Assembly: GCA_948663575.1 (NCBI GenBank)
Contig: CAPNAV010000007.1
Coordinates: 1-40,997, forward strand
DNA: 40,997 nucleotides
Direction: 5' to 3'
Source of the DNA: an uncultured Candidatus Saccharibacteria bacterium
GTDB taxonomy: Bacteria; Patescibacteriota; Saccharimonadia; Saccharimonadales; Saccharimonadaceae
Under the pieces are notes generated by a model. It saw nothing but the letters and a program-made list of their open reading frames with translations. It ran no database searches and had not been told where the DNA came from. This document shows positions 16,528 through 24,350 of this stretch, piece after piece. The position numbers and the translations under genes were made by a program. Each line of letters begins with the position of its first letter. The first letter of the stretch is position 1.

Positions 16528-16968
16528 CTAATATTGCCTTACAATATCCAGCGGCGCAATTAATCCCTTTCTCATATTATCAATCGCACCAAGCACCATC
16601 CCCTCATTTCTAAGCCCCAGCTTCATAGCCAAAACCTCATCATAAGAAAACCATTTTACATCCAAAATTTCCTTCGTATCAAAGGCTATTTCTCCGCCTA
16701 ATGCCTCCGCTTTAAAGATTATCGATACAAATATTTCATCCGCTGAGATCCTGCTGCCAATCTGACAAACTCCTGTTAGTGTAATGTCATAGCCAGTTTT
16801 TTCTTTCGCCTCACATTTCGCCGCGGCCATTACCGTCTCATTTGAATCAAGATGCCCCGCCGGCAAATTCCACTTTCCGCGACATTTCTCCTTAGCTTCC
16901 TGAACTAGCAAATATTTCCCATCTTTCTCAACCACCACCCCAACTATCACTTTTGCTTTAGAATACAT
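16528..16968 (-). CDS. Nudix hydrolase family protein with an altered Nudix box
   Basis: About 146 residues from ATG 16968 (an alternative start at 16998 adds 10). The MutT-like fold begins VIVGVVVEKDGKYLLVQE. The Nudix box GHLDSNETVMAAAKCEAKEKTGY keeps the spacing G-x5-E-x7, but the consensus REUXEEXGU reads CEAKEKTGY, with R changed to C and one E changed to K. A metal ligand may therefore be lost. Family members hydrolyse nucleoside-diphosphate-linked compounds; the substrate is unknown here and activity is doubtful. Confidence 0.85.
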   Translation of the reverse strand: MYSKAKVIVGVVVEKDGKYLLVQEAKEKCRGKWNLPAGHLDSNETVMAAAKCEAKEKTGYDITLTGVCQIGSRISADEIFVSIIFKAEALGGEIAFDTKEILDVKWFSYDEVLAMKLGLRNEGMVLGAIDNMRKGLIAPLDIVRQY

Positions 16969-17134
16969 ATTCTGCCAGCACCTTTCCGTTATCATCACGA
17001 ATCTTCACCCTCGCGACTTTAGATATATCCATTATACCATCGTCTATTATTTTCACTTACCATCAGAAAAAGACCGCAGTTTTACACTCCGGCCTTCCTC
17101 ATTTTGCTTTCACTTTACTTTAATTTACAAAAAA

Positions 17135-17869
17135 TTACTTCTTTACAACAATATCCTTCAGAATGACATTCGCCACCCTACTAGAACTCTGGCTACGCGT
17201 CAGATTTTCCTCCGCCGCGCCCTTCAGGATAGGATAAAAGCCCGACCCTTCGGTCAGCCTCATCTGCAGTGTCGTCAAATCATAGATACCATTCTCCTCG
17301 CAAAACTGCCTCGTCACGCATTCATAATGCGCTAATACTGACAATTCCGTTGGCAACGAATCGCACGCCAATAACACATGCGTTATTTCGTAATACTTCT
17401 TCGCGATCCGCCACCCCAGAAGCGGGAACGGGACGAACATTCTCCTGAATTGATCATCCATGATCCGCTGCATTTTCAAGATGCTCGCTTTGTTATCGAA
17501 TTCCTCCAAATGCAGCTGAACCCATGCGTTATGCATTACCTCCATCGCCTTTAGCGTAACCAGAACCATCAACCTCTGATTTTCCTCTCCAGACAAATCC
17601 AGTGTTAGCGGCTCACCATCGCCATGCAAGACATAATCCTCATAGTGCAGAGGCACCCGCTGATGCAAGTTTTCATCCAGCTCAAGCCTAAGCATTGCAA
17701 TGCCTTGTCTGACAATCCCCTCCAGCTTCACCGCGTCTTCCAGACGATCATAATCCCGTGCCCTTATCGCAACCGAAACCGCCAAATTGTGATCCACTAA
17801 TCTCGGACCGCCAGCTATCGGCAGCGCATAAATCTCCGCTACTTCCGCAAAAACATTGCCTAAATTCAA
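17135..17869 (-). CDS. Hypothetical protein, mostly helical
   Basis: 244 residues starting at TTG 17869, chosen because AAGGAGAG precedes it at normal spacing. No membrane segment. It contains long amphipathic helices and motifs such as LLGWRIAKKYYEITHVLLACDSLP, for which I know no family. A TATAAT around 18090 on the minus strand suggests a leader of roughly 210 nt. Its isolated position and strong ribosome-binding site match the other orphan genes here. Function unknown. Confidence 0.65.
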   Translation of the reverse strand: MNLGNVFAEVAEIYALPIAGGPRLVDHNLAVSVAIRARDYDRLEDAVKLEGIVRQGIAMLRLELDENLHQRVPLHYEDYVLHGDGEPLTLDLSGEENQRLMVLVTLKAMEVMHNAWVQLHLEEFDNKASILKMQRIMDDQFRRMFVPFPLLGWRIAKKYYEITHVLLACDSLPTELSVLAHYECVTRQFCEENGIYDLTTLQMRLTEGSGFYPILKGAAEENLTRSQSSSRVANVILKDIVVKK

Positions 17870-18128
17870 AATTATCTCTCCTTTTCTACAACATATACTA
17901 CTGTGCCAAGACCAAAAATCTAAAGCCAGAAAAACGCAAAACAGACCTTACGCACCTACCTCTAGAAAAACTCTCCAGAGATAGGATAAATCTGACCCCT
18001 CCGCGAGATACAAAACAACAATTCTACTACAAATAAAGTGAAAGCCAAAAACAAAAAGTCCATCAGGGCCAAAACAGCACCCTAACCTTTCCATTATATC
18101 ACACCTTGCAACAAAAGTCAATATGTTG

Positions 18129-18134
18129 TATGAT
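18129..18134 (+). promoter_or_regulatory. -10 box giving a leaderless pth mRNA
   Basis: TATGAT ends 6 nt before ATG 18141. It supports 18141 rather than the in-frame ATG at 18123, which lies inside the promoter. Confidence 0.6.
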
Positions 18135-18140
18135 AACCAT

Positions 18141-18656
18141 ATGAAACTCATCGTCGGTCTTGGTAACCCTGGCTCAGAATACAATTTCACTCGCCATAAT
18201 TTCGGTTTTTTAGCCCTCGACTTTTATGCCAAGATCCACAATCTCACTTGGCAAAACCCCAAATTCCACGCTATCTGGCTCAAAGAGGGAAACGCGATTT
18301 TTATCAAACCTCAGACTTTTTATAACGATTCCGGCCAAGCCGTTTCCGAGTTTGCCAAATTCTATAAAATCCCACCCGCCGATATTCTGGTCATTTGTGA
18401 TGATTTTGATCTGCCTTTTGGTACGCTACGCCTCCGCGCCAAAGGCAGTAGTGGTGGCAACAACGGCCTCAAATCCATCACTAACCACCTTAGCACTACC
18501 GATTTTTCTCGCCTCCGCCTCGGCACTGACAATCCCGAAATCCGCACCAAACTCGGCGACATTAATTTCGTGCTCGGCCATTTCTCCGCCGCCGAAAAGT
18601 CCGCTCTCCCCACCATCCTCCAAAAGTCCTCCGCCGAAATCGACAATTTCGCCTAA
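18141..18656 (+). CDS. pth: Peptidyl-tRNA hydrolase
   Basis: 171 residues. It hydrolyses peptidyl-tRNA released during abortive translation. Signatures are IVGLGNPGSEYNFTRHNFG (Asn9, catalytic His19), KPQTFYNDSGQAV and VICDDFDLPFGTLRLRAKGSSGGNNGLKSI. It is slightly shorter than the usual 185-195 residues and ends soon after the last helix. It is followed by a silent cassette on the opposite strand. Confidence 0.95.
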   Translation: MKLIVGLGNPGSEYNFTRHNFGFLALDFYAKIHNLTWQNPKFHAIWLKEGNAIFIKPQTFYNDSGQAVSEFAKFYKIPPADILVICDDFDLPFGTLRLRAKGSSGGNNGLKSITNHLSTTDFSRLRLGTDNPEIRTKLGDINFVLGHFSAAEKSALPTILQKSSAEIDNFA

Positions 18657-18736
18657 TTGCATCATTTTCCCGCTACCTAAATTCGCTCCTTGCCACATTT
18701 CTTAACCCCTCAACATCTCAAAACGCGGCCGTATCA

Positions 18737-19066
18737 TTATCCATTATTAGTAAAGACTAGGCAGCGGAGGGAATAGGAATAGAATGATCCAGCACCTGTT
18801 GTTGGAGAAACAGTCAAACCATTAAAGCTTGCGTAATATGAAGCAGAGCTGCTTCTTCTGGTCGATGACCAGTAGTACCCATCAGCGCCACGAGAATCAA
18901 CAATATAAATCCATCCATTCGTACTTCCTCTTATGGCGAAGCCGATTTTGTCTAGAAAAAGTGGCGATAGGTTAATATTATGTGTTGCTTTACTACTATT
19001 TGGTAGCGTGATGCCTTTATTTGCCTCGTGCCACGTTCCAACCATCGTATCATCATCGCTCACCAA
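18737..19066 (-). pseudogene. Silent surface-domain cassette (18.7 kb)
   Basis: Minus-strand frame from LVSDDD to SLRCLVFTNNG and TAA. It is the only cassette here with the clear FISUMP-like core GYYWSST...YYASF. The 5' block TTGGTGAGCGATGATGA and the 3' block CTCCGCTGCCTAGTC...ATAATGGATAATGATA match the other cassettes, with one substitution (TCT to TTT) near the end. No ribosome-binding site precedes the TTG. An open frame extends a little upstream but without a signal peptide. Read as a promoterless donor copy of a surface-protein C-terminal domain. Confidence 0.7.
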
Positions 19067-19082
19067 AAGGCAAGGAAGCGAG

Positions 19083-19109
19083 TAGATAAAAAGTTGCACT
19101 TTTTATCTA
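19083..19109. repeat. 11-bp hairpin followed by GAGCGACGC
   Basis: TAGATAAAAAG-TTGCA-CTTTTTATCTA, then GAGCGACGC. An AT-rich hairpin followed by a GRGGCGACGC-type word recurs at 12.0 and 21.8-21.95 kb. Confidence 0.5.
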
Positions 19110-19464
19110 GAGCGACGCAATCTTTTCTAGACTGTAAGGTCTTAGAACGAGCAAGGAAATGAGAAAATTTACTTTAGCTTTTTATAAGTCAACCTCTTCC
19201 ACCTACGCTGTTAGGTAGCCAAAAATTCACATCCTATACATCATAACCTCTATTTAAAATAAGTTATACCAATCCAATACCATTTATCCGGTGATTTTTC
19301 AATCACGATACAACCTCATTTTTTCCGAACACGATATCCTTAAACTTACCATTTTCGGGCTTTTTCTCCAATTTCTAAATCATTTTTATTCAATTTTTCA
19401 TAACCAGTAACAGGGAATAGCCATAAAAATATTGCCAAAATAGCATAATTTCATGAAAAAGGTA
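19110..19464. other. Intergenic region without recognised gene
   Basis: AT-rich and pyrimidine-rich stretch between the 18.7 kb cassette and the promoter of the 19555 gene. I see no ORF with a start signal and no long repeat. Confidence 0.45.
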
Positions 19465-19493
19465 TTGACTTTTTTAGTAATGTGTGCTACTAT
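19465..19493 (+). promoter_or_regulatory. Promoter of the 19555 gene
   Basis: TTGACT (19465-19470), 17-nt spacer with extended TGC, TACTAT (19488-19493). The resulting leader is about 55 nt and carries AGGAGG. Confidence 0.7.
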
Positions 19494-19554
19494 GGAAGAG
19501 TAGCTAATACATGGGTTTAACCAAAAAAGTTTGCACATTTATAGGAGGATAGAC

Positions 19555-20025
19555 ATGAAAAACAATACTACAACTGAAAGCAACGCTTTGCTGATCACTG
19601 GCAAGGTATCCCTTGACACGATTAACAGGTCAATCAACAGCGCCTACTCAATGACGCTGACTCCCGTTCCTGTAGATATTACCGTGAGCCAGCGCTTTGA
19701 GTGCAATGCTAACAACAGGATGGTTCCCGTGTCGACCGTTGACACACCCGTCAATCTGATCGTAACGGAGCAGAGATGCTTCGGCGGGAATCCGAAGGAC
19801 ATTGTCATCCACGCTTGCGTGGTAGACGACGTTACACTTCCCGGCGATTACGAGCTGTGCCGTGGAGACTTCGTCGATATCATCCTCTGTTTAGACGAGG
19901 GGATCGGCGAATTTGTCACCGTCATGCAGCTCGACGGCAGCGTTAAATTCGAGTTCCCGAGCACTGGGGTTAGCACCAAATTCGCAGACACGGAAAGGTT
20001 AGTCCTGCCGTACGCCTGCAGATAG
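19555..20025 (+). CDS. Hypothetical protein, own promoter and terminator
   Basis: 156 residues from ATG 19555, preceded by ATAGGAGGATAGAC (near-perfect ribosome-binding site). The protein is beta-rich and acidic, without signal peptide or membrane segment, with regularly spaced strands (VPVDITVSQRFEC, VNLIVTEQRCF, DIVIHACVVDD, FVDIILCLD). It may be a small OB- or Ig-like fold, but no family is recognised. GC content is higher than in the flanking cassettes. A strong promoter, optimal ribosome-binding site and strong terminator suggest high expression. It is embedded in the cassette cluster (18.7-21.4 kb). Confidence 0.7.
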   Translation: MKNNTTTESNALLITGKVSLDTINRSINSAYSMTLTPVPVDITVSQRFECNANNRMVPVSTVDTPVNLIVTEQRCFGGNPKDIVIHACVVDDVTLPGDYELCRGDFVDIILCLDEGIGEFVTVMQLDGSVKFEFPSTGVSTKFADTERLVLPYACR

Positions 20026-20112
20026 CAGATAGTTTTGCCTTTATCTTGTCAGCATATCACATGCTGGTATTGCTGACTTTCGTTCTTCATTTTTTTCACC
20101 TCCCTTTCTCTG

Positions 20113-20146
20113 CCCCCTCTAATTTCGCAAGAAATGGAGGGGGTTT
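20113..20146 (+). terminator. Strong terminator after the 19555 gene
   Basis: Stem CCCCCTC...ATTTC-GCAA-GAAAT...GAGGGGG followed by TTTAT. Confidence 0.8.
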
Positions 20147-20455
20147 ATCATTGTCTATTTTTTAACCAACCCAAAATTTAAACCTTATCTTCAAATTTAT
20201 AGCCAAAAAACAGCCCAAAGCATAAATCTCATAAAATCTACCTCTTAACTAGATTATATCAATAGTGTGTCATACGGAAACCGCAGCAATCCTATAACTT
20301 AACAGTCGTATTAAATAGTTGTCTCTCTTTAGAAATAAATATTAAAAATACAATATCCATTAGAAATAACTAAGGACATCGTCATAAATTATTCGATAAC
20401 GCCAATCCCAGATTTCTAGGCATTATACTTTTAACCAGCCACCCATACCATTATT
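20147..20455. other. AT-rich gap before the cassette triplet
   Basis: No ORF with a start signal and no clear promoter facing the cassettes. It ends directly at the conserved TTTTGGTGAGCGATGATGA cassette boundary. Confidence 0.45.
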
Positions 20456-20767
20456 TTGGTGAGCGATGATGATCGAGATGGATCATGGACTGCGAATAGT
20501 GGTATTACTTTACCTGATGGCGAAGAAGCGACTTATAACGTTGGCCTATCACCTTTCTTCTTTAGTCGAGCTGGCAGTAATGGCTACGAAAGGATGTTTT
20601 ATGGACGAGGCAGATCAACATCCATCTTTGCAAGTAATATTGGCACAAAAGGTTCAAGATATTCTCTCGATGCTCAATTAATAGCTATTTGGCCATCCAG
20701 AAATGATGGTGGCGCATCGATATATGCCACATCCCTCCGCTGCCTAGTCTCTACTAATAATGGATAA
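20456..20767 (+). pseudogene. Silent cassette c1
   Basis: Frame from LVSDDD to SLRCLVSTNNG-TAA, 103 codons. The conserved core is NSGITLP...ATYN..LSPFFF.RAGS. The central part (about 45 residues) is unlike the neighbouring cassettes. The start is TTG with no ribosome-binding site; the boundary words are shared with the other copies. A 23-nt linker, ATACAGCCATGAAATCACTA at its core, joins it to c2 and recurs at 40979-40997. Confidence 0.7.
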
Positions 20768-20790
20768 TGATACAGCCATGAAATCACTAT

Positions 20791-21108
20791 TTGGTGAGCG
20801 ATGATGACGGCACCGGCGATTTACACAATGCAAATTCCGGCGTCACGCTACCAAACGGAATCAATGCCACACATAGTATTTGGCTCTCGCCATTATTTTA
20901 TGCAAGAGTTGGATCTCTAGGTATTCAATATTATGTCAGAGATCGCACAGGTATCTATAATATTCAATTTTCCTCAACTACCTATTCATCCAGCGGCACA
21001 TACTACTTCTATTTATGGAATTCAGAGACTCAGCCAAACGAATATTACGCAAATAGCAGAATTTCACGTTGGTCCCTCCGTTGCCTAGTCTCTACTAATA
21101 ATGGATAG
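20791..21108 (+). pseudogene. Silent cassette c2
   Basis: LVSDDD...NSGVTLP...ATHSIWLSPLFYARVGS...WSLRCLVSTNNG-TAG, 105 codons. Its stop is TAG where most copies have TAA. Tyr/Ser-rich centre (SSSGTYYFYLW). No start signal. Confidence 0.7.
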
Positions 21109-21137
21109 TGATAAAGTTAAAATGCCATTCTATGCTT

Positions 21138-21446
21138 TTGGTGAGCGATAATGATAATAATGGAGCATGGTCAAATTACGGATTTACTTTGCCAGATGGA
21201 GAGGATGCTACATACAACATTATGTTATCACCTTTATTTATATTACAGGCAGGAAGCAGAAGTCTTTCTCCAGTCATTGGCAGCAGAGGTACAAACGGTC
21301 ATTTCTGGACAAGTAGCATAGACCAGCAAGATGGAAGTTTAACGTTTTATACTTTATCATCACGATACGTCGTTCCATCATATAATGACGTCCTTAAAAC
21401 TTATGCCACATCCCTCCGCTGCCTAGTCTCTACTAATAATGGATAA
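21138..21446 (+). pseudogene. Silent cassette c3
   Basis: LVSDND...YGFTLP...ATYNIMLSPLFILQAGSR...FWTSS...TSLRCLVSTNNG-TAA. The frame is also open upstream through the linker from the c2 stop (overlap TAGTG). Same boundaries as the others. It is the last of three tandem copies; a different hairpin-rich segment follows. Confidence 0.7.
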
Positions 21447-21746
21447 TGATAAAAGAGGCTATTTCTTGGCGAACAACATATTGTAGCAATATCCAGTGTA
21501 GTATAGGTAGCAACCTTGTCACCTCTTCCTAGCTTTGCGGGAAAGCCCCCTACTCCTGGCTTTGTAGGTGAGATTATAGATCTATAGTCCAGCAGATCAT
21601 CTTGTGAGGGGGTGCGGAGCTTACGAGCTACTGTACGATCAGAAACCGTTCCAGAGCTTACATATTGTTGCACGAGAATGTGGTTGGATCATTCTCTCCA
21701 AAGCCAGTTTTGTGAGAAGGCTTTGAGTTTATGCCTGATGTTTAGA
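21447..21746. other. Non-coding or decayed segment after cassette c3
   Basis: No credible gene. Both strands have open frames of about 70-80 codons without start signals. The composition differs from host coding DNA. It might be a decayed gene or structured RNA; I cannot identify it. Confidence 0.35.
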
Positions 21747-22027
21747 TTCTGTATGTATACTACTTTAGAGACCATTCCGCAGGGCAAAGAGCGTCCAGTT
21801 GTAGGAACCGAGCAGAGAAAGAGTATAACTCTTTCTCTTGAGGTGACGCCCGACTGGTAGCGACTTTAGTCGCGTTGGAAGAGATGCGCGAGACCTGTGA
21901 CGAATCGCGTAGGAGACGAGAGAAAAGAAAGTAAAACTTTCTTTTCCGAGACGACGCCCGCGAATCTGAGCGTAGCGAAGATAGGTTCGAGCGACATCGT
22001 GTCGAGAAAGTAGTATACATACAGAAC
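21747..22027. mobile_element. Hairpin-rich element with 20-bp terminal inverted repeats
   Basis: Perfect inverted repeats TTCTGTATGTATACTACTTT (21747-21766) and its complement (22008-22027) enclose about 241 bp. Inside are the hairpins GAAAGAG...CTCTTTC, GCGACTTTAGTCGC and AAAGAAAG...CTTTCTTT. Two tandem copies of a unit run GTAGGA-(A/G)...hairpin...GAGGTGACGCCC / GAGACGACGCCC. It is similar in words and layout to the element beside tRNA-Arg. No transposase inside, so it would be a non-autonomous element or a structured RNA locus. Confidence 0.55.
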
Positions 22028-22067
22028 TAGTAGCACATTAGCAAGCCGTTTCTCACAAACTACGCCT

Positions 22068-23162
22068 CTACCTTAACCCCCATCTATTCATCCCCAACCC
22101 TCTCACTCGCCCTTTTATCTCCAGCATCGTCACATTCCTCCCAAACTCCGCCGCACTAAGACCCGTCCGCTCCAAAATCTCTTCTCCATTGTCCACCCCC
22201 ACCATCAGCGCCGCCAAAATTGCCGTTTCCGCATCCGTATCCCCAATCAAACTCACCTGCTGCTTTTTCGGCTTTTTCTCGGGAGGGAACAATAAATCCA
22301 ATACGTCACTCGCCTCCAAATACGGCATTGCCCCCTGCCTAATTAACCGGTTACACCCCCTTGACTGCGGCCTCAGAATATCTCCTGGCACCGCAAAAAT
22401 CTCTTTCCCCTGCTCTAGCGCATGCGCCGCTGTATTGAGCGAACCACTTCGCTCAGCTGCCTCTGGAATTACCACCACATCCGCCAGCCCAGAAATCAGG
22501 CGATTTCGCTGCAAAAAACTCGTTTTTGGCCAAAATTCCTCCCCCGGCGCAATTTCACTCATAATGCACCCACCTGTTTCCACGATTTTCTCCACCAATC
22601 CCAAATGCACTCGCGGGTAAATCTGATCGATTGGCGTCCCCAAAACCGCCACCGTCACCCCTCCCGCATCCAGCGCTCCTCGATGCGCAATCGAATCAAT
22701 ACCATATGCCAATCCCGACACTACCACTGCACCTCGTTTTGCCGCTTCATAAGCCAACTCATAAGCAATCTTCTCACCATATTTAGTTGGTTTTCGCGTA
22801 CCTACTATCGCCAAAACCGGCGACTTTTCCATCTCTAACCCATTTTTTGACGTTTTTATATCATTCTGGCATAATTTTGGCATTTTTGTACCTTCAGAGC
22901 CTGTTTCATGGCTATTTTTATCGTCAAAATTCAGCCTTTTTGCCACTTCCAAGTCATCATTTTTAGCTCTTTCCGCTTCGTTTATTTTTCTTCCGTATGT
23001 TGTATTTTTTACAACACTTTTTGACCCGTTTTCGGGCATTTCTCCATAAAAATACAACTTTTTAGGCACAACCGCAATAGAGCATAACACCTCTGTAAAA
23101 TTGGTCTCTTGGGGTGCAATTTCGTTGTGACTTGAAAGATTTTGTGAAAAAAGTATTGACAT
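22068..23162 (-). CDS. dprA: DNA processing protein DprA (Smf), with an in-frame insertion
   Basis: 364 residues. DprA loads RecA on incoming single-stranded DNA during natural transformation. Rossmann-fold motifs are VLAIVGTRKPTKYGEKIAYE, VVSGLAYGIDSIAHRGAL, VAVLGTPIDQIYPR and the box EFWPKTSFLQRNRLISGLAD, with GSLNTAAHALEQGKEIFAVPG after it. A winged-helix-like C-terminal domain follows. About 70 Lys/Glu/Asn-rich residues are inserted between LYFYGEMP and VLAIVGTRK, where homologues have only a few, and the insert includes a TGTTGTA/TACAACA palindrome. GGAG precedes ATG 23162. Its start overlaps the promoter of the divergent structured RNA. Confidence 0.93.
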   Translation of the reverse strand: MSILFSQNLSSHNEIAPQETNFTEVLCSIAVVPKKLYFYGEMPENGSKSVVKNTTYGRKINEAERAKNDDLEVAKRLNFDDKNSHETGSEGTKMPKLCQNDIKTSKNGLEMEKSPVLAIVGTRKPTKYGEKIAYELAYEAAKRGAVVVSGLAYGIDSIAHRGALDAGGVTVAVLGTPIDQIYPRVHLGLVEKIVETGGCIMSEIAPGEEFWPKTSFLQRNRLISGLADVVVIPEAAERSGSLNTAAHALEQGKEIFAVPGDILRPQSRGCNRLIRQGAMPYLEASDVLDLLFPPEKKPKKQQVSLIGDTDAETAILAALMVGVDNGEEILERTGLSAAEFGRNVTMLEIKGRVRGLGMNRWGLR

Positions 23163-23184
23163 TTATTTCTCCGTGTGCTATAAT
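23156..23184 (+). promoter_or_regulatory. Consensus sigma-70 promoter of the structured RNA
   Basis: TTGACA (23156-23161), exactly 17 nt, TATAAT (23179-23184). The -35 box overlaps the first codons of dprA on the other strand. Confidence 0.85.
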
Positions 23185-23190
23185 GCTTAC

Positions 23191-23529
23191 AAGTTAGAGT
23201 TGATTTAGCTCCAACTGTACCTAAATAAATCATAATTTCGATCAGTCATATAGCGCAATAATTTTATTATTCCGCAATCTCCAAAGGCTGACGAAATTGC
23301 GTGCTTTTGAAACCCCTAGGGCTTAAGATTTCTTCTTTAATTGGTCTTAAGTTATAAGTATTACCTCCACTTTTAGGGAAGCTTCGAAGGCATAGCAATC
23401 CCTATAACCGGCGGGCCCCGTGTTTGTTGTGAGGTGGGTCGCGCTTCCGGGAATTTTCCGGAGTCGAACGACGATGCGTTGTAGGGCCAAATAGCCCTAG
23501 GTGATGCCCACCCTTACCTAGGGCTTTTT
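23191..23529 (+). ncRNA. Structured non-coding RNA, about 340 nt, identity unknown
   Basis: Bounded by a perfect promoter and a perfect terminator, with no ORF. Local helices are visible: AGTTG/CAACT near the 5' end, GCG-(ATAAT/ATTAT)-CGC, GGCTTAAG/CTTAAG, a GC-rich domain CCGG..GGGCCC...GGGTC..CCGG (about 23410-23453) and TCCGG/CCGGA. Length suits RNase P RNA or tmRNA. However, I do not find the RNase P core (GGAAAGTCC-type) or the tmRNA ends with a CCA-terminated T arm, and it is longer than 6S or small SRP RNA. Left unassigned. Confidence 0.65.
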
Positions 23530-23530
23530 G
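23493..23530 (+). terminator. Terminator of the structured RNA
   Basis: Perfect 10-bp stem AGCCCTAGGT...ACCTAGGGCT followed by TTTTT. Confidence 0.85.
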
Positions 23531-23805
23531 GTGCCTTTTTTCAATACCCTATACGCAAACACCGACCCGATCCACAACATATCTAACACAACGCGGCTAT
23601 AGTTATGTTTTAGCGAATTCGTCAACATAGCCCCAAACCATAGTAAATCCGACACAGCACACCCATATATCCTCGCGTCATGTCGATCATTAATAAAGCC
23701 GTTAAATACACCTAAGCTAATCTCACGACTGTTCCCAATTGTTAAAACGAGTGCTATCCTCGCGATTTTTTGTGATTTTTTCAAAAAATCTAGACATAAA
23801 CGCAA
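23518..23805 (-). CDS. Possible small membrane protein
   Basis: 95-codon frame with three hydrophobic stretches (IARIALVLTIG, VSDLLWFGAML, VVLDMLWIGSVFAY) and a basic C-terminus. The start is TTG without a convincing ribosome-binding site, and its 3' end overlaps the RNA terminator. It may be real, because several similar small membrane proteins occur here, but support is weak. Confidence 0.3.
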   Translation of the reverse strand: MRLCLDFLKKSQKIARIALVLTIGNSREISLGVFNGFINDRHDARIYGCAVSDLLWFGAMLTNSLKHNYSRVVLDMLWIGSVFAYRVLKKGTKKP

Positions 23806-23852
23806 TCATGCGCTACACTAGAGATAAGGTGCAGTTATTATGGTCGTGCCAA

Positions 23853-23981
23853 TTAGTTGTTATGAATATCAATTTTGACATTCACGACAACATTATTGAC
23901 AACTTGGTCGGTTTTCTTGCCGTTACGAAGCAGTTTGCCGACCATTTTTGTTGCCAACCTGGCCAGTAGATTTTTCAACAT
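23853..23981 (-). CDS. Possible 42-residue amphipathic peptide
   Basis: ATG 23981 is preceded by AAAGGTGG. The product starts MLKNLLARLATKMVGKLLRN, a Lys/Leu amphipathic helix, and ends with VVNNVVVNVKIDIHNN. Such a peptide could act at membranes, but no homology is known to me. The surrounding frame is open further upstream. Confidence 0.3.
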   Translation of the reverse strand: MLKNLLARLATKMVGKLLRNGKKTDQVVNNVVVNVKIDIHNN

Positions 23982-24271
23982 GTCCACCTTTCCGCCAAAA
24001 TAACTCCCAACCCTGCCTTTCCCTTTGTCGAAGTTACTAGCATACCACTCCGCCCCAGTGTATAACAAAATTTTCAAAAATAACAAGCATATCCGTTAAT
24101 TTTATTCAAAAATCATCTTTTCTCGCCATCTTTTAGCAAGAAACCATTGATTTTTAAGCAAAAATATAATCTAATAGTAAACGAAACCTCTCACTTTCAA
24201 CTGGCAGTAATCTCTGCATCTTGAAAGGATCATTATGAAAACTGTGACCAGACGGAAATTCCAAAAAACTA
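23982..24271. other. Intergenic, AT-rich
   Basis: Nothing recognisable apart from runs of A/T. It precedes the promoter of the 24351 gene. Confidence 0.4.
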
Positions 24272-24300
24272 TTGCTTTTTCAAGGAAAGTATGCTATAAT
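24272..24300 (+). promoter_or_regulatory. Promoter of the 24351 gene
   Basis: TTGCTT (24272-24277), 17 nt, TATAAT (24295-24300) with extended TGC. Leader of about 45 nt. Confidence 0.7.
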
Positions 24301-24350
24301 GATATATAGACCATCTTTTGGTGGTACTTTTATTCTTAGGAGGATCTTTT

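Noticed and set aside
17948..18190. 80-codon ORF opposite the pth start
   Set aside because: Overlaps the pth start and promoter; its own -10 box would lie on its internal ATG; more likely the leader of the 17869 gene.
20456..21446. Diversity-generating retroelement
   Set aside because: No reverse transcriptase and no template/variable repeat pair differing only at adenines; the cassettes differ at all base types and in length.
20456..21446. Integron cassette array
   Set aside because: No attC-like folded sites or integrase; the shared ends are coding sequence.
21401..21673. 90-codon minus-strand ORF after cassette c3
   Set aside because: No start signal, runs antisense into the cassette's conserved end, and the translation has no recognisable features.
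23191..23529. Assignment of the RNA as RNase P, tmRNA or 6S RNA
   Set aside because: Core motifs of RNase P (GGAAAGTCC-type) and tmRNA (tRNA-like ends) were not found and the length is wrong for 6S; left unnamed.
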